A DNA stretch of 64,000 nt. Source: Pseudomonas sp. H9. Lineage in GTDB: Bacteria > Pseudomonadota > Gammaproteobacteria > Pseudomonadales > Pseudomonadaceae. Where the stretch lies: the NCBI RefSeq assembly GCF_004353925.1, contig NZ_SMOK01000021.1, positions 62,001 to 126,000 on the forward strand. The letters are read 5' to 3'. Positions 43,028 through 52,247 of this stretch are shown here, one piece after another. The notes under the pieces were generated by a model that did not search any database, had not been told where the DNA came from, and saw only the letters and a program-made list of their open reading frames with translations. Both the position numbers and the translations under genes were made by a program. The number at the start of each line of letters is the position of its first letter. The stretch's first letter is position 1.

Positions 43028-43645
43028 TCAAGCCAGAACGACCAAGCGGTTGGGCAGTTCATTGCGTTCGTGGGTCAAGGGCACATGCTGGCTGAGCAAT
43101 TCGCCGCAGGCCTCGATGCAGGTGACAAAGCCCTGCAAGGTCTGGCCTTCGCGTACTTGCTCGGTAAAGCGCTGGACGATGCTCTCCCACACCTGATTGT
43201 CCAGACGCCGGGAAATCCCTTCATCCACCAGAATTTCCACATAACGCTCAGCCTCGCTGACAAAAATCAGTATCCCGGTGCTGCCTGCCGTGTGATGCAG
43301 GTTCTGCTCCAGAAACTGACGCCGGGCCAGGTTCGACGCACGCCAGTGCCGAACGGTACGCGGAATCAAGCGGGTGGTCAGCACCGGCAGGCGAAACAGC
43401 AGACACAACGCGATAAAGGTTAGCCATTGAGCGATGAGCAAACCATCAACACTCAACCAACCGCCCAGGTAATACACCGCACCCGGCACTACCAGGGCCA
43501 ACAGGCTGGCCCACAGCAAGGGAATATAGGCGTAGTCGTCGGCGCGGGTGGCAAGCACCGTAACCAACTCGGCATCGGTGCGCCGCTCGACCTGAGCGAT
43601 GGCCTCGGCAACTTGCCGCTGTTCATATTCACTGAGCAATGTCAT
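43028..43645 (-). CDS. TPM-domain membrane protein
   Basis: This is a 205-residue protein with a short N-terminal TPM-like start (AIAQVERRTDAELVTVLATRAD) and two adjacent membrane helices (about 37-85). A longer C-terminal TPM part follows, including GILIFVSEAERYVEILVDEGI. It is the last gene of a lemA-TPM-TPM set. TPM proteins are linked to membrane or photosystem quality control elsewhere; the role in pseudomonads is unknown. Confidence 0.8.
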   Translation of the reverse strand: MTLLSEYEQRQVAEAIAQVERRTDAELVTVLATRADDYAYIPLLWASLLALVVPGAVYYLGGWLSVDGLLIAQWLTFIALCLLFRLPVLTTRLIPRTVRHWRASNLARRQFLEQNLHHTAGSTGILIFVSEAERYVEILVDEGISRRLDNQVWESIVQRFTEQVREGQTLQGFVTCIEACGELLSQHVPLTHERNELPNRLVVLA

Positions 43646-43672
43646 GCCCTGAGTCTCTCCCTGATTAGTGTT

Positions 43673-44413
43673 TTACCAGCCACCGGAGGAACCTCCTCCA
43701 CCGAAGCCACCACCACCGCCACTGAAGCCACCGCCACCACCGCCTCCACCAAAACCACCATAGCCACCGCCGAAACCACCACCCATGCCGCCGCGGCCAC
43801 CGCGCCCGCTTCCGCCCAGCCCCATGGATTGTAAAGCGAAGACCACGATAATCAGCAGGACAAACAAGCCAACAGACCAGGCTGGCGCGCCCTCTTCTCC
43901 CCCACCGCTCTGTGCCCGGGAAGGCTCTGCCAATGGGTTACCACCCAGCACCTGCAAGATGGCCGCCGTGCCCTGAACAATGCCCAGGCTGAACTCGCCG
44001 CGGCGAAACGCGGGCGTCATGATGCCATTGATGATCACAGAAGCCTGGGCATCGGTCAGGCGTTCTTCCAGGCCATAGCCGACTTCGATGCGCAGCTTGC
44101 GCGCCTGCGGCGCAACGATCAACAGCGCACCGTTATCCTTGCCTTTCTGGCCAATCCCCCAATACCGCCCCAGCTGGTAACCAAACTCTTCGATGGGCAG
44201 GCCCTGCAGATCATTCACCGTGACCACCACCACTTGCTCGCCGCTGGCCTGTTCATGGGAGGTGAGCATCCGTTCAAGTTGCGTGCGACTACCGGCGTCC
44301 AGCAAATTGGCGTTATCCACCACCCGGCCGGTCAACGCCGGAAAGCTCACCTCGGCCCGTAGTGGCGTGACCATCAACCACGCCAGCAGGAGCGCCCACT
44401 GCAACAGCCGCAT
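43673..44413 (-). CDS. YgcG-like TPM-domain protein with Gly-rich tail
   Basis: This is a 246-residue protein with a signal peptide (about 1-20, ending LRAEV) and a TPM domain at about 22-145 (VVVVTVNDLQGLPIEEFGYQLGRYWGIG split over motifs, then LRIEVGYGLEERLTDAQ). A membrane helix follows (about 178-195). The last 45-50 residues are almost only Gly with a few Phe, Tyr, Ser and Arg. It overlaps lemA by 1 nt (TGATG), which fits the known pairing of LemA with YgcG-type TPM proteins. Confidence 0.88.
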   Translation of the reverse strand: MRLLQWALLLAWLMVTPLRAEVSFPALTGRVVDNANLLDAGSRTQLERMLTSHEQASGEQVVVVTVNDLQGLPIEEFGYQLGRYWGIGQKGKDNGALLIVAPQARKLRIEVGYGLEERLTDAQASVIINGIMTPAFRRGEFSLGIVQGTAAILQVLGGNPLAEPSRAQSGGGEEGAPAWSVGLFVLLIIVVFALQSMGLGGSGRGGRGGMGGGFGGGYGGFGGGGGGGGFSGGGGGFGGGGSSGGW

Positions 44414-45015
44414 CAGAATTTCACTTCAGGGGCTTTGTCGGCATCGGCGGCCGTGGCCTCGAAGTTCTCCCGCACCGGCAGGCTGCTGTACATCAGGCTG
44501 TGCCAGATACGCCCAGGGAAGGTGCGAATCTCAGTGTTGTAGCGCTGAACGGCGGCGATAAAGTCCTTACGGGCCACGGCAATACGGTTTTCCGTGCCTT
44601 CAAGTTGCGACTGCAAGGCCAGGAAATTCTGATTGGACTTCAAGTCTGGGTAGCGTTCGGACACCACCATCAGCCGGCTCAGTGCCCCGGTCAGTTGCGC
44701 TTGCGCCTGCTGGAACTGCTGCAACTTCTGCGGGTCGTCCAGGGTGCTGGCATCGACCTGGATCGACGTAGCCTTGGCCCGCGCTTCAATGACCGCGGTC
44801 AGGGTTTCCTGCTCCTGTTTGGCATAGCCTTTGACGGTTTCCACCAGGTTGGGGATCAAGTCGGCGCGGCGCTGGTACTGGTTCTGCACCTGAGCCCAGG
44901 CAGCTTTGACCTGCTCATCGTAGTTAGGAATGTTATTGATCCCGCAACCGGCCAGCAGGCTGCCCAACATCATTACCAACCACAGCCTTACGCCCTTGAA
45001 CTGGATGACCTGCAT
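44413..45015 (-). CDS. LemA family protein
   Basis: This is a 200-residue helical protein. The N-terminus resembles a lipoprotein signal (LGSLLAGCGINNIPN, Cys24). The LemA core has NYDEQVKAAWAQVQNQYQRR and LIPNLVETVKGYAKQEQETL as separate motifs, and a later VARKDFIAAVQRYNTEIRTFPG segment. The function is unknown. It is the first gene of the lemA-TPM-TPM set and is divergent from bglX across 184 bp. Confidence 0.9.
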   Translation of the reverse strand: MQVIQFKGVRLWLVMMLGSLLAGCGINNIPNYDEQVKAAWAQVQNQYQRRADLIPNLVETVKGYAKQEQETLTAVIEARAKATSIQVDASTLDDPQKLQQFQQAQAQLTGALSRLMVVSERYPDLKSNQNFLALQSQLEGTENRIAVARKDFIAAVQRYNTEIRTFPGRIWHSLMYSSLPVRENFEATAADADKAPEVKF

Positions 45016-45199
45016 AGTAGTTGTTCTCCTTGATCAGCGTGAATCATTGAACTTGAGGCATAATCCGTCACCGCCGCTGGCTCGTGACCGCCCATTTGGC
45101 TAAAAGATGCCCCAGCAAACTACAACAATAGCCGCTTACCCAACTTCGGCTGGGCAGTATCACCGTGAATACTGCCTTGGGCCTTGAGAACAGAACTAC

Positions 45200-47491
45200 A
45201 TGAACAAGCTGTGTTTGCTGGGCCTGGTCGTCAGCCTGGCCAGTCACTCGGCCTTTGCCGATACCTCTGCTGATCCGTTGAAGACCAAACAGGCGTTCAT
45301 CGCCGACCTCATGGGCCAGATGACCCTGGATGAGAAGATCGGCCAGTTGCGCCTGATCAGCATCGGCCCGGAAATGCCCCGTGAAATGATTCGCAAAGAA
45401 ATCGCTGCTGGCCGAATCGGCGGCACCTTCAACTCGATCACCCGCGCCGAAAACCGTCCCATGCAGGACGCTGCAGGCCGTAGCCGCCTGAAGATCCCGA
45501 TGTTCTTCGCCTACGACGTGATCCACGGCCACAGGACGATTTTCCCTATCAGCCTGGCCCTGGCTTCGAGCTGGGACATGGACGCCATCGCCAAGGTCGG
45601 CCGCGTTTCGGCCCTGGAGGCATCCTCCGACGGCATCGACATGACCTTCGCACCGATGGTCGATATCGCCCGCGACCCACGCTGGGGCCGCACCAGTGAA
45701 GGTTTCGGTGAAGACACCTACCTGGTGTCGCGCATCTCCAAGGTCATGGTCGAGTCGTTCCAGGGCAAGAGCCCGGCAGAAGCCACCAGCCTGATGGCCA
45801 GCGTCAAACACTTCGCCCTGTACGGTGCGGTGGAAGGCGGTCGCGACTACAACACCGTCGACATGAGCCCGACGAAGATGTTCAACGACTACCTGCCACC
45901 CTACCGCGCGGCGATTGACGCCGGTGCCGGTGGCGTGATGGTTGCGCTGAACTCGATCAACGGAGTCCCGGCCACCTCCAACACCTGGCTGATGCACGAC
46001 CTGCTGCGCAAAGACTGGGGCTTCAAAGGCGTGACCGTCAGCGACCACGGGGCGATCACCGAGCTGGTGCGCCACGGCGTCGCCCGCGATGGTCGTGAAG
46101 CGGCAAAGCTGGCGATCAAGGCCGGCATCGACCTGAGCATGAACGACTCGTTGTACGGCGAAGAGCTGGCCAGCCTGCTCAAGGCCGGCGAAATCAACCA
46201 GGCCGATATCGACAATGCCGTGCGTGAAGTCCTCGGTGCCAAGTACGACATGGGCCTGTTCGCCGATCCATACCGGCGTATCGGCAAGGCCAGCGATGAC
46301 CCAGCCGACACCTATGCCGACAACCGCCTGCACCGTGCCGAAGCCCGCGACGTCGCACGCCGCAGCCTGGTACTGCTGGAAAACCGCGAACAAACCCTGC
46401 CGTTGAAAAAGTCCGGCACCATCGCCCTGGTCGGCCCGCTGGCCGATGCGCCAATCGACATGATGGGCAGTTGGGCCGCTGCCGGCCGCCCACACCAATC
46501 GATCACTGTACGTGAAGGCATGCGCCAGGTACTCGGTGACAAAGCCAAGGTGATTTACGCCAAAGGCTCCAACGTCACTCACGACAAAGCCATTCTCGAC
46601 TACCTGAACTTCCTCAACTTCGATGCCCCGGAAATCGTCGACGACCCACGCCCGGCCGCCGTACTGATCGATGAGGCGGTCAAGGCGGCAAAGCAGTCCG
46701 ATGTGGTCGTGGCGGTGGTTGGCGAATCCCGTGGCATGTCCCACGAGTCGTCGAGCCGTACCACCCTGGAAATCCCGGCAGCCCAGCGCGAACTGATCAA
46801 AGCCCTGAAAGCGACCGGCAAACCACTGGTGCTGGTGCTGATGAACGGTCGCCCGCTTTCGCTGACCTGGGAGCGTGAACAGGCAGACGCCATTCTGGAA
46901 ACCTGGTTCAGTGGTACCGAAGGCGGCAATGCCATTGCTGATGTGCTGTTTGGCGACTACAACCCGTCGGGCAAGCTGGCCATTACCTTCCCGCGTTCGG
47001 TCGGCCAGATTCCGATGTACTACAACCACCTGAGCATCGGCCGTCCGTTCACCCCCGGCAAACCTGGCAACTACACCTCGCAGTACTTCGAAGAGCCGAA
47101 CGGCCCGCTGTATCCCTTCGGCTACGGCCTGAGCTACAGCGAATTCAGCCTGTCGCCGCTGACCCTGTCGAGCAAAACCCTGAAAAAAGGCCAGACCCTC
47201 GAAGCCAGCATCAAGGTGAAAAACACCGGCAAGCGTGACGGCGAAACAGTGGTACAGCTGTATGTACAGGACATCGCTGCGTCGATGAGCCGCCCGGTCA
47301 AAGAGTTGAAGAACTTCCAGAAGGTCATGCTCAAGGCCGGTGAAGAACGTACCGTGCGCTTCCAGATCAGCGAAGACGACCTGAAGTTCTACAATACCCA
47401 GCTGCAGTGGGCGGCCGAACCTGGTGAGTTCAATGTCCAGGTCGGGCTGGACTCCCAGGCGGTACAGCAGCAGCGATTCGAACTGCTGTAA
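45200..47491 (+). CDS. bglX: Periplasmic beta-glucosidase BglX (GH3)
   Basis: This is a 763-residue protein with a signal peptide ending ASHSAFAD (about 14-21). The GH3 N-terminal TIM barrel has FAYDVIHGHRTIFP and the nucleophile motif GFKGVTVSDHGAI (D282). The second alpha/beta sandwich contains NGRPLSL and GEALFGD-like ADVLFGDYNPSGKL. A C-terminal fibronectin-like domain (about 665-755) is complete. It hydrolyses beta-glucosides in the periplasm. It is followed by a strong hairpin and dctB. Confidence 0.94.
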   Translation: MNKLCLLGLVVSLASHSAFADTSADPLKTKQAFIADLMGQMTLDEKIGQLRLISIGPEMPREMIRKEIAAGRIGGTFNSITRAENRPMQDAAGRSRLKIPMFFAYDVIHGHRTIFPISLALASSWDMDAIAKVGRVSALEASSDGIDMTFAPMVDIARDPRWGRTSEGFGEDTYLVSRISKVMVESFQGKSPAEATSLMASVKHFALYGAVEGGRDYNTVDMSPTKMFNDYLPPYRAAIDAGAGGVMVALNSINGVPATSNTWLMHDLLRKDWGFKGVTVSDHGAITELVRHGVARDGREAAKLAIKAGIDLSMNDSLYGEELASLLKAGEINQADIDNAVREVLGAKYDMGLFADPYRRIGKASDDPADTYADNRLHRAEARDVARRSLVLLENREQTLPLKKSGTIALVGPLADAPIDMMGSWAAAGRPHQSITVREGMRQVLGDKAKVIYAKGSNVTHDKAILDYLNFLNFDAPEIVDDPRPAAVLIDEAVKAAKQSDVVVAVVGESRGMSHESSSRTTLEIPAAQRELIKALKATGKPLVLVLMNGRPLSLTWEREQADAILETWFSGTEGGNAIADVLFGDYNPSGKLAITFPRSVGQIPMYYNHLSIGRPFTPGKPGNYTSQYFEEPNGPLYPFGYGLSYSEFSLSPLTLSSKTLKKGQTLEASIKVKNTGKRDGETVVQLYVQDIAASMSRPVKELKNFQKVMLKAGEERTVRFQISEDDLKFYNTQLQWAAEPGEFNVQVGLDSQAVQQQRFELL

Positions 47492-47509
47492 ACCATTGCC
47501 AAGCGTCAA

Positions 47510-47531
47510 GGGAAGGCCAGGAGGCCTTCCC
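47510..47531 (+). terminator. Terminator-like hairpin after bglX
   Basis: GGGAAGGCC (47510-47518) and GGCCTTCCC (47523-47531) form a perfect 9-bp stem with a 4-nt loop, 18 bp after the bglX stop. The following bases are C/T-rich rather than a pure T-run. It also forms the 5' leader of dctB. Confidence 0.7.
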
Positions 47532-47551
47532 CCTCTGCCGGGATCTGCACC

Positions 47552-49303
47552 ATGCCTTATTCATTTCGCGCCCTGCGTCTGGGGCTGATCATCTTCTTCA
47601 TTCTCGCCGGCACATTGCTTAGCGCAGGCTGGGCCATGCACCATGCCAAGCGTCAGTCGATGGTCGAGGACGCGGCGCGGGCCAATCAACAGTTGGGCCT
47701 GTACGCTACTTCGCTGCATACCTTGATCGAACGCTATCGTGCCCTGCCCGCTGTACTGGCCCTGGATCCGGAACTGATCAGTGCCCTCAGTGGCCCCGTC
47801 AGCGCGCCGGTTCAAGATGCCCTGAACCGTAAGCTTGAACGCATCAATGGTGCGGCCAATTCATCGACCCTGGAACTGCTGGACCACACCGGCCTGGCAG
47901 TGGCCGCGAGCAACTGGCGCCTGCCCAGCACCTATGTGGGGTCGAACTACGGATTTCGCCCCTACTTCAAACAGACCAAAAGCCAGGGCAGCGGACGTTT
48001 CTATGCGATTGGCGTGACCAGCGGCGTGCCGGGCTATTTTCTTTCCAGCGCCGTGCAGGATGAGAGCAAGCGTTTTCTCGGCGCCATGGTGGTGAAGCTG
48101 GAGTTCCCGGAACTCGAACGCGAGTGGCGCCAGGGCAGCGATGTGCTGCTGGTCAGCGATGCTCGCGGCATCATTTTCATCGCCAACCAGGACGGTTGGC
48201 GCTACCGCCACCTCAAGCCTTTGACCCCTGCTGATCGAGCCGAACTGGCGGTCACCCGCCAGTACGACAAGCAACAGCTGGTGCCGTTACAGCATCAGGT
48301 ACTCAGCCGCTTCGATGACAACAGCCACTTGATGCGCGTTCAGGGCCCGGAAGGTAATACTGAGTACCTGTGGGAAAGCTTGCCGCTGGAAGCCGAAGGC
48401 TGGACTTTGCACCTGCTGCGCAAGCCGCACGTCAGCGACGACGGGCGCAACGCCGCCCTTACCGCCGCCGCTGTGTGGCTGAGCCTGGTCTTCGCCTTGT
48501 TGTTCATCAGCCAGCGCGTGCGCCTGTCACGCTTGCGCCAGCGCAGCCGCGAAGAACTCAAGCGTCTGGTCGAGGAACGTACCCGCGACCTGCGCACTGC
48601 GCAGGAAGGGCTGGTGCAGTCGGCTAAACTGGCAGCCCTTGGGCAGATGTCGGCAGCGCTGGCCCATGAGATCAATCAGCCGCTGACCACCCAGCGCATG
48701 CAATTGGCTACCTTGCGTCTGCTGCTCGACAACCAGCGTTACGAGGAAGCAACTCAAGCACTGGAGCCGCTGGAGCAGATGCTCACGCGTATGGCCGCAC
48801 TCACCGGACACCTGAAAACCTTCGCGCGCAACAGCCCCAGCGGTTTACGCGAGCGCCTGGATCTGGCCACGGTGGTCGATCAGGCGTTGCAACTGCTCGA
48901 TACGCGAATTCGCGCCGAGCAGGTCAAAGTGTCCCTGTACCTGGCGCGCCCGGCCTGGGTGCGTGGTGACGCCATTCGCCTGGAGCAGGTGCTGATCAAC
49001 CTGCTGCGCAACGCGCTGGATGCCATGGCCGGAAAAAGCTACAAGCGCCTGGAAATCCGCATCGAAGCTGAGGCCGATCAATGGCGCCTGAGTGTGCTCG
49101 ACAGCGGTGGCGGCATCGCCGAAGAACACTTGGCCAATGTCTTCGACCCCTTCTTTACCACCAAGCCCGTGGGTGAAGGGCTGGGGCTGGGCCTGGCGAT
49201 TTCCTATGGCATCATTCATGAGGCTGGCGGGCGCCTTTCGGTCGATAATCAACCGGGCGGTGCCTGTTTCAGCCTTACCCTGCCCTGTGATCTGGAGCCT
49301 TGA
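47552..49303 (+). CDS. dctB: C4-dicarboxylate sensor histidine kinase DctB
   Basis: This is a 583-residue kinase with TM1 at about 8-27 and a periplasmic double-CACHE sensor at about 30-295, including GSNYGFRPYFKQT. TM2 is at about 308-325, followed by a short coiled segment. The H-box is ALAHEINQPLTTQRMQL (H372), and the HATPase has LLRNALDAM and GLGLGLAISYGII. It senses succinate, fumarate or malate and phosphorylates DctD. The dctD ATG starts on the last base of its TGA stop. Confidence 0.93.
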   Translation: MPYSFRALRLGLIIFFILAGTLLSAGWAMHHAKRQSMVEDAARANQQLGLYATSLHTLIERYRALPAVLALDPELISALSGPVSAPVQDALNRKLERINGAANSSTLELLDHTGLAVAASNWRLPSTYVGSNYGFRPYFKQTKSQGSGRFYAIGVTSGVPGYFLSSAVQDESKRFLGAMVVKLEFPELEREWRQGSDVLLVSDARGIIFIANQDGWRYRHLKPLTPADRAELAVTRQYDKQQLVPLQHQVLSRFDDNSHLMRVQGPEGNTEYLWESLPLEAEGWTLHLLRKPHVSDDGRNAALTAAAVWLSLVFALLFISQRVRLSRLRQRSREELKRLVEERTRDLRTAQEGLVQSAKLAALGQMSAALAHEINQPLTTQRMQLATLRLLLDNQRYEEATQALEPLEQMLTRMAALTGHLKTFARNSPSGLRERLDLATVVDQALQLLDTRIRAEQVKVSLYLARPAWVRGDAIRLEQVLINLLRNALDAMAGKSYKRLEIRIEAEADQWRLSVLDSGGGIAEEHLANVFDPFFTTKPVGEGLGLGLAISYGIIHEAGGRLSVDNQPGGACFSLTLPCDLEP

Positions 49304-50628
49304 TGTTCAATTCGGTAATGGTCGTCGACGATGAAGCCAGCATTCGCACTGCGGTCGAGCAGTGGCTGAGCCTGTCTGGCTTCAGCGTGCAACTGTTCAG
49401 CCGTGCCGAAGACTGCCTGAGTCAGTTACCTGAGCATTTCCCCGGGATAATTCTCAGTGATGTGCGCATGCCCGGCATGGACGGCCTGCAATTGCTTGAG
49501 CAACTTCAGGTGCGAGACGCCGACCTGCCGGTGATCCTGCTGACTGGCCACGGCGATGTACCCATGGCGGTCGAAGCCATGCGTAACGGCGCCTATGATT
49601 TTCTGGAGAAGCCCTTCAGCCCGCAGAGCCTTTTGGCTAGCCTGCGCCGCGCGCTGGAGAAACGCCAACTGATCCTGGAAAACCGCCGCCTGCATGAGCA
49701 GGCCGACCTCAAGGCGCGCCTGGAACTGAACCTGCTGGGTATGTCGCACGGCATGCAGCAGTTACGCCGACAAGTGCTGGACTTGGCCAGCCTACCGGTC
49801 AATGTCTTGATTCGGGGTGAAACCGGCAGTGGCAAGGAGCAGGTTGCACGCTGCCTGCACGAATTCGGCCCGCGGGCGGGCAAACCCTTTGTGGCGCTCA
49901 ATTGCGCTGCGATTCCCGAGACACTGTTTGAAGCCGAATTGTTCGGCCACGAAACCGGTGCCTTCACAGGAGCCCAGGGCAAGCGCATTGGCAAACTTGA
50001 GTACGCCAACGGCGGCACAGTGTTCCTCGATGAAATCGAAAGCATGCCCCTGGCCCAGCAAGCCAAATTGCTACGGGTGTTGCAGGAACAGAAACTGGAA
50101 CGCCTTGGCGCCAACCAGAGCATCAGCGTCGATCTGCGCATCATTGCCGCCACCAAGCCCGACCTGTTGGAGGAAGCGCGCGCTGGACGTTTTCGCGAAG
50201 ACCTGGCCTACCGCCTTAACGTCGCCGAATTACGCCTGGCGCCATTGCGTGAACGACGCGAAGACATTCCCTTGCTGTTCGAGCACTTTGCCCGCCAGGC
50301 AGCCGAGCGCATCGGCCGCAGTGCACCTCAGCTCAGCGCTGCGCACCTGGGGCGCTTGCTCAGCCACGACTGGCCCGGCAATGTTCGTGAACTGGCCAAT
50401 GCTGCAGAACGTCACGCCATGGGCCTGGGTGAACCAGGCGCTGCTCAGGTTGAGCCAGGGCAATCACTGGCTGCCCAGCAAGAAGCGTTTGAAGCCCAAT
50501 GCCTACGTGCTGCTTTGAACCGACACAAAGGCGAAATCAAGGCGGTCATGGAAGAGCTGCAACTACCCCGGCGCACACTCAACGAGAAAATGCAGCGCCA
50601 CGGCCTGCTACGCGAAGACTTTCTCTGA
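49303..50628 (+). CDS. dctD: C4-dicarboxylate sigma54 activator DctD
   Basis: This is a 441-residue NtrC-family regulator. The receiver has acidic D9/D10 and phospho-acceptor D53 (LSDVRMPGMDG). The AAA+ domain (about 140-370) has Walker A GETGSGKEQ, the sigma54-contact loop GAFTGA and Walker B GGTVFLDEIES. A Fis-type HTH ends the protein (LPRRTLNEKMQRHGL). The first true ATG is at 49303. It is predicted to activate the MFS gene 173 bp downstream, and probably dctA elsewhere. Confidence 0.94.
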   Translation: MFNSVMVVDDEASIRTAVEQWLSLSGFSVQLFSRAEDCLSQLPEHFPGIILSDVRMPGMDGLQLLEQLQVRDADLPVILLTGHGDVPMAVEAMRNGAYDFLEKPFSPQSLLASLRRALEKRQLILENRRLHEQADLKARLELNLLGMSHGMQQLRRQVLDLASLPVNVLIRGETGSGKEQVARCLHEFGPRAGKPFVALNCAAIPETLFEAELFGHETGAFTGAQGKRIGKLEYANGGTVFLDEIESMPLAQQAKLLRVLQEQKLERLGANQSISVDLRIIAATKPDLLEEARAGRFREDLAYRLNVAELRLAPLRERREDIPLLFEHFARQAAERIGRSAPQLSAAHLGRLLSHDWPGNVRELANAAERHAMGLGEPGAAQVEPGQSLAAQQEAFEAQCLRAALNRHKGEIKAVMEELQLPRRTLNEKMQRHGLLREDFL

Positions 50629-50637
50629 CCCCAATAA

Positions 50638-50682
50638 GCGGATTTTTGCCTATCGCCATTGCGACGGTAGGCGGATTTCCGC
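50638..50682. promoter_or_regulatory. Candidate tandem DctD upstream activating sites
   Basis: GCGGATTTTTGCC (50638-50650) and the dyad GCGGATTTCCGC (50671-50682) begin 33 bp apart, about three helical turns. They lie 45-90 bp upstream of the sigma54 promoter. The dyad resembles the GCGGAAATCCGC core recalled for rhizobial DctD sites, read on the other strand. Confidence 0.55.
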
Positions 50683-50725
50683 TCACCCAACTCTGGAAAC
50701 CCTTCTAAACCGGGCCTTCAGCACC

Positions 50726-50741
50726 TGGCACAGCTCCTGCT
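50726..50741 (+). promoter_or_regulatory. Sigma54 (-24/-12) promoter of the dicarboxylate MFS gene
   Basis: TGGCAC (50726-50731), a 5-bp spacer and CTGCT (50737-50741) match the TGGCAC-N5-TTGCW consensus except for C in place of the first T of the -12 element. Transcription should start near 50752, about 50 bp before the ATG. Confidence 0.75.
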
Positions 50742-50801
50742 ATAGCCCTGGCAGGCTGCGTTTCGGCGCGCTCCACAAAAACAACTATGAAGGTCCCTTC
50801 G

Positions 50802-52121
50802 ATGGATAACTCCACCACCCTGCCAGCCGGGGCGGCCATTGCGCCAGCCGCGGAAAAAACCACCCGAAGCCGACTCAAGTCGATTTTCAGCGGTTCGATC
50901 GGCAACATGGTCGAATGGTACGACTGGTATGTCTACGCCGCATTTTCGCTGTACTTCGCCAAAGCCTTTTTCCCTGCCGGTGACACCACTGCACAGTTGC
51001 TGAACACGGCCGCCATTTTCGCCGTGGGCTTTTTGATGCGCCCGATCGGTGGCTGGCTGATGGGTATTTACGCCGACCGCAAAGGCCGCAAGGCTGCGCT
51101 GATGGCCTCGGTACTGCTGATGTGCGCAGGCTCGCTGGTCATCGCCCTGACCCCTGGCTATGAAACCATCGGCGTTGCCGCGCCGGTGCTGCTGGTTATC
51201 GCCCGCTTGATGCAAGGCCTGTCGGTCGGTGGCGAATACGGTACCTCGGCCACCTACCTCAGTGAGATGGCAACCAAGGAGCGCCGCGGCTTCTTCTCCA
51301 GCTTCCAGTACGTGACCCTGATCTCCGGTCAGCTCATTGCTCTGGCCGTGCTGATCATCCTTCAGCAGACCCTGACCACAGAGCAGCTGTATGCCTGGGG
51401 CTGGCGCGTACCGTTCGTGATCGGCGCGCTGTGCGCAGTCGTCGCCTTGTACCTGCGTCGTGGCATGGAAGAAACCGCTTCCTTCACCAAGAAAGAAAAG
51501 TCCAAAGAAAGCCTGATGCGCACCCTGATGCGCCATCCCAAGGAACTGGCGACCGTGGTCGGCCTGACCATGGGCGGTACCCTGGCCTTCTATACCTACA
51601 CCACCTACATGCAGAAGTACCTGGTGAACACCGTTGGTATGAGCATCAGTGATTCGACCACCATCTCGGCGGCGACCCTGTTCCTGTTCATGTGCCTGCA
51701 GCCGATCATCGGCAGCCTGTCTGACAAGATTGGCCGTCGTCCGATCCTGATCGCCTTCGGTGTTTTGGGCACCCTGTGCACCGTACCGATCCTCACCACC
51801 CTGCACACCATCCAGACCTGGTGGGGCGCGTTCTTCCTGATCATGGCGGCGCTGATCATTGTCAGCGGCTACACCTCGATCAACGCCGTGGTCAAAGCTG
51901 AGCTGTTCCCAACCGAAATCCGTGCGTTGGGCGTTGGCTTGCCGTATGCGCTGACCGTTTCGATCTTCGGCGGTACCGCTGAATACGTGGCGCTGTGGTT
52001 CAAGAGCATCGGCATGGAAACCGGTTTCTACTGGTACGTCACTGCCTGTATTGCCTGCTCGTTGCTGGTGTATGTGTTCATGAAAGACACCCGCAAGCAT
52101 TCGCGGATCACTACCGACTGA
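50802..52121 (+). CDS. kgtP: MFS dicarboxylate/2-oxoglutarate:H+ symporter (KgtP-like)
   Basis: This is a 439-residue 12-TM metabolite:H+ symporter. GNMVEWYDWYVYAAFSLYFA in TM1 and GLSVGGEYGTSATYLSEMA are diagnostic of the KgtP/ProP/ShiA subfamily. GIYADRKGRKAAL is the loop 2-3 MFS motif. The ATG at 50802 (MDNSTT) is preferred because GAAGG lies 8 nt upstream; an ATG 15 nt earlier has no site. The sigma54 promoter and adjacent dctBD indicate a C4-dicarboxylate or 2-oxoglutarate substrate. Confidence 0.88.
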   Translation: MDNSTTLPAGAAIAPAAEKTTRSRLKSIFSGSIGNMVEWYDWYVYAAFSLYFAKAFFPAGDTTAQLLNTAAIFAVGFLMRPIGGWLMGIYADRKGRKAALMASVLLMCAGSLVIALTPGYETIGVAAPVLLVIARLMQGLSVGGEYGTSATYLSEMATKERRGFFSSFQYVTLISGQLIALAVLIILQQTLTTEQLYAWGWRVPFVIGALCAVVALYLRRGMEETASFTKKEKSKESLMRTLMRHPKELATVVGLTMGGTLAFYTYTTYMQKYLVNTVGMSISDSTTISAATLFLFMCLQPIIGSLSDKIGRRPILIAFGVLGTLCTVPILTTLHTIQTWWGAFFLIMAALIIVSGYTSINAVVKAELFPTEIRALGVGLPYALTVSIFGGTAEYVALWFKSIGMETGFYWYVTACIACSLLVYVFMKDTRKHSRITTD

Positions 52122-52142
52122 GGCTTGGCCTGAAGTACCCCA

Positions 52143-52173
52143 AGGGGGCGTCCAGCAATGGGCGCCCCTTTTT
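52143..52173 (+). terminator. Rho-independent terminator after kgtP
   Basis: GGGGCG (52145-52150) pairs with CGCCCC (52163-52168) and is followed by TTTTT. It lies about 20 bp after the stop codon and just before REP pair 8. Confidence 0.85.
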
Positions 52174-52180
52174 CATTTCT

Positions 52181-52247
52181 ATCGCGGGGCAAGCCCGCTC
52201 CCACAGGCGCTTTCTCAACACCTGTGGGAGCGGGCTTGCCCCGCGAT
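52181..52247. repeat. REP inverted pair 8
   Basis: Pair with CGCGGGGC ends outward and inner arms CCCACAGG and CCTGTGGG. It lies between the kgtP terminator and the AT-rich leader of the repeat-protein gene. Confidence 0.95.

Noticed and set aside
45068..47509. Open frame of 813 codons antisense to bglX
   Set aside because: It is a mirror frame of a GC-rich gene. The sense strand codes for an obvious full-length GH3 enzyme, and the antisense product has no domain.
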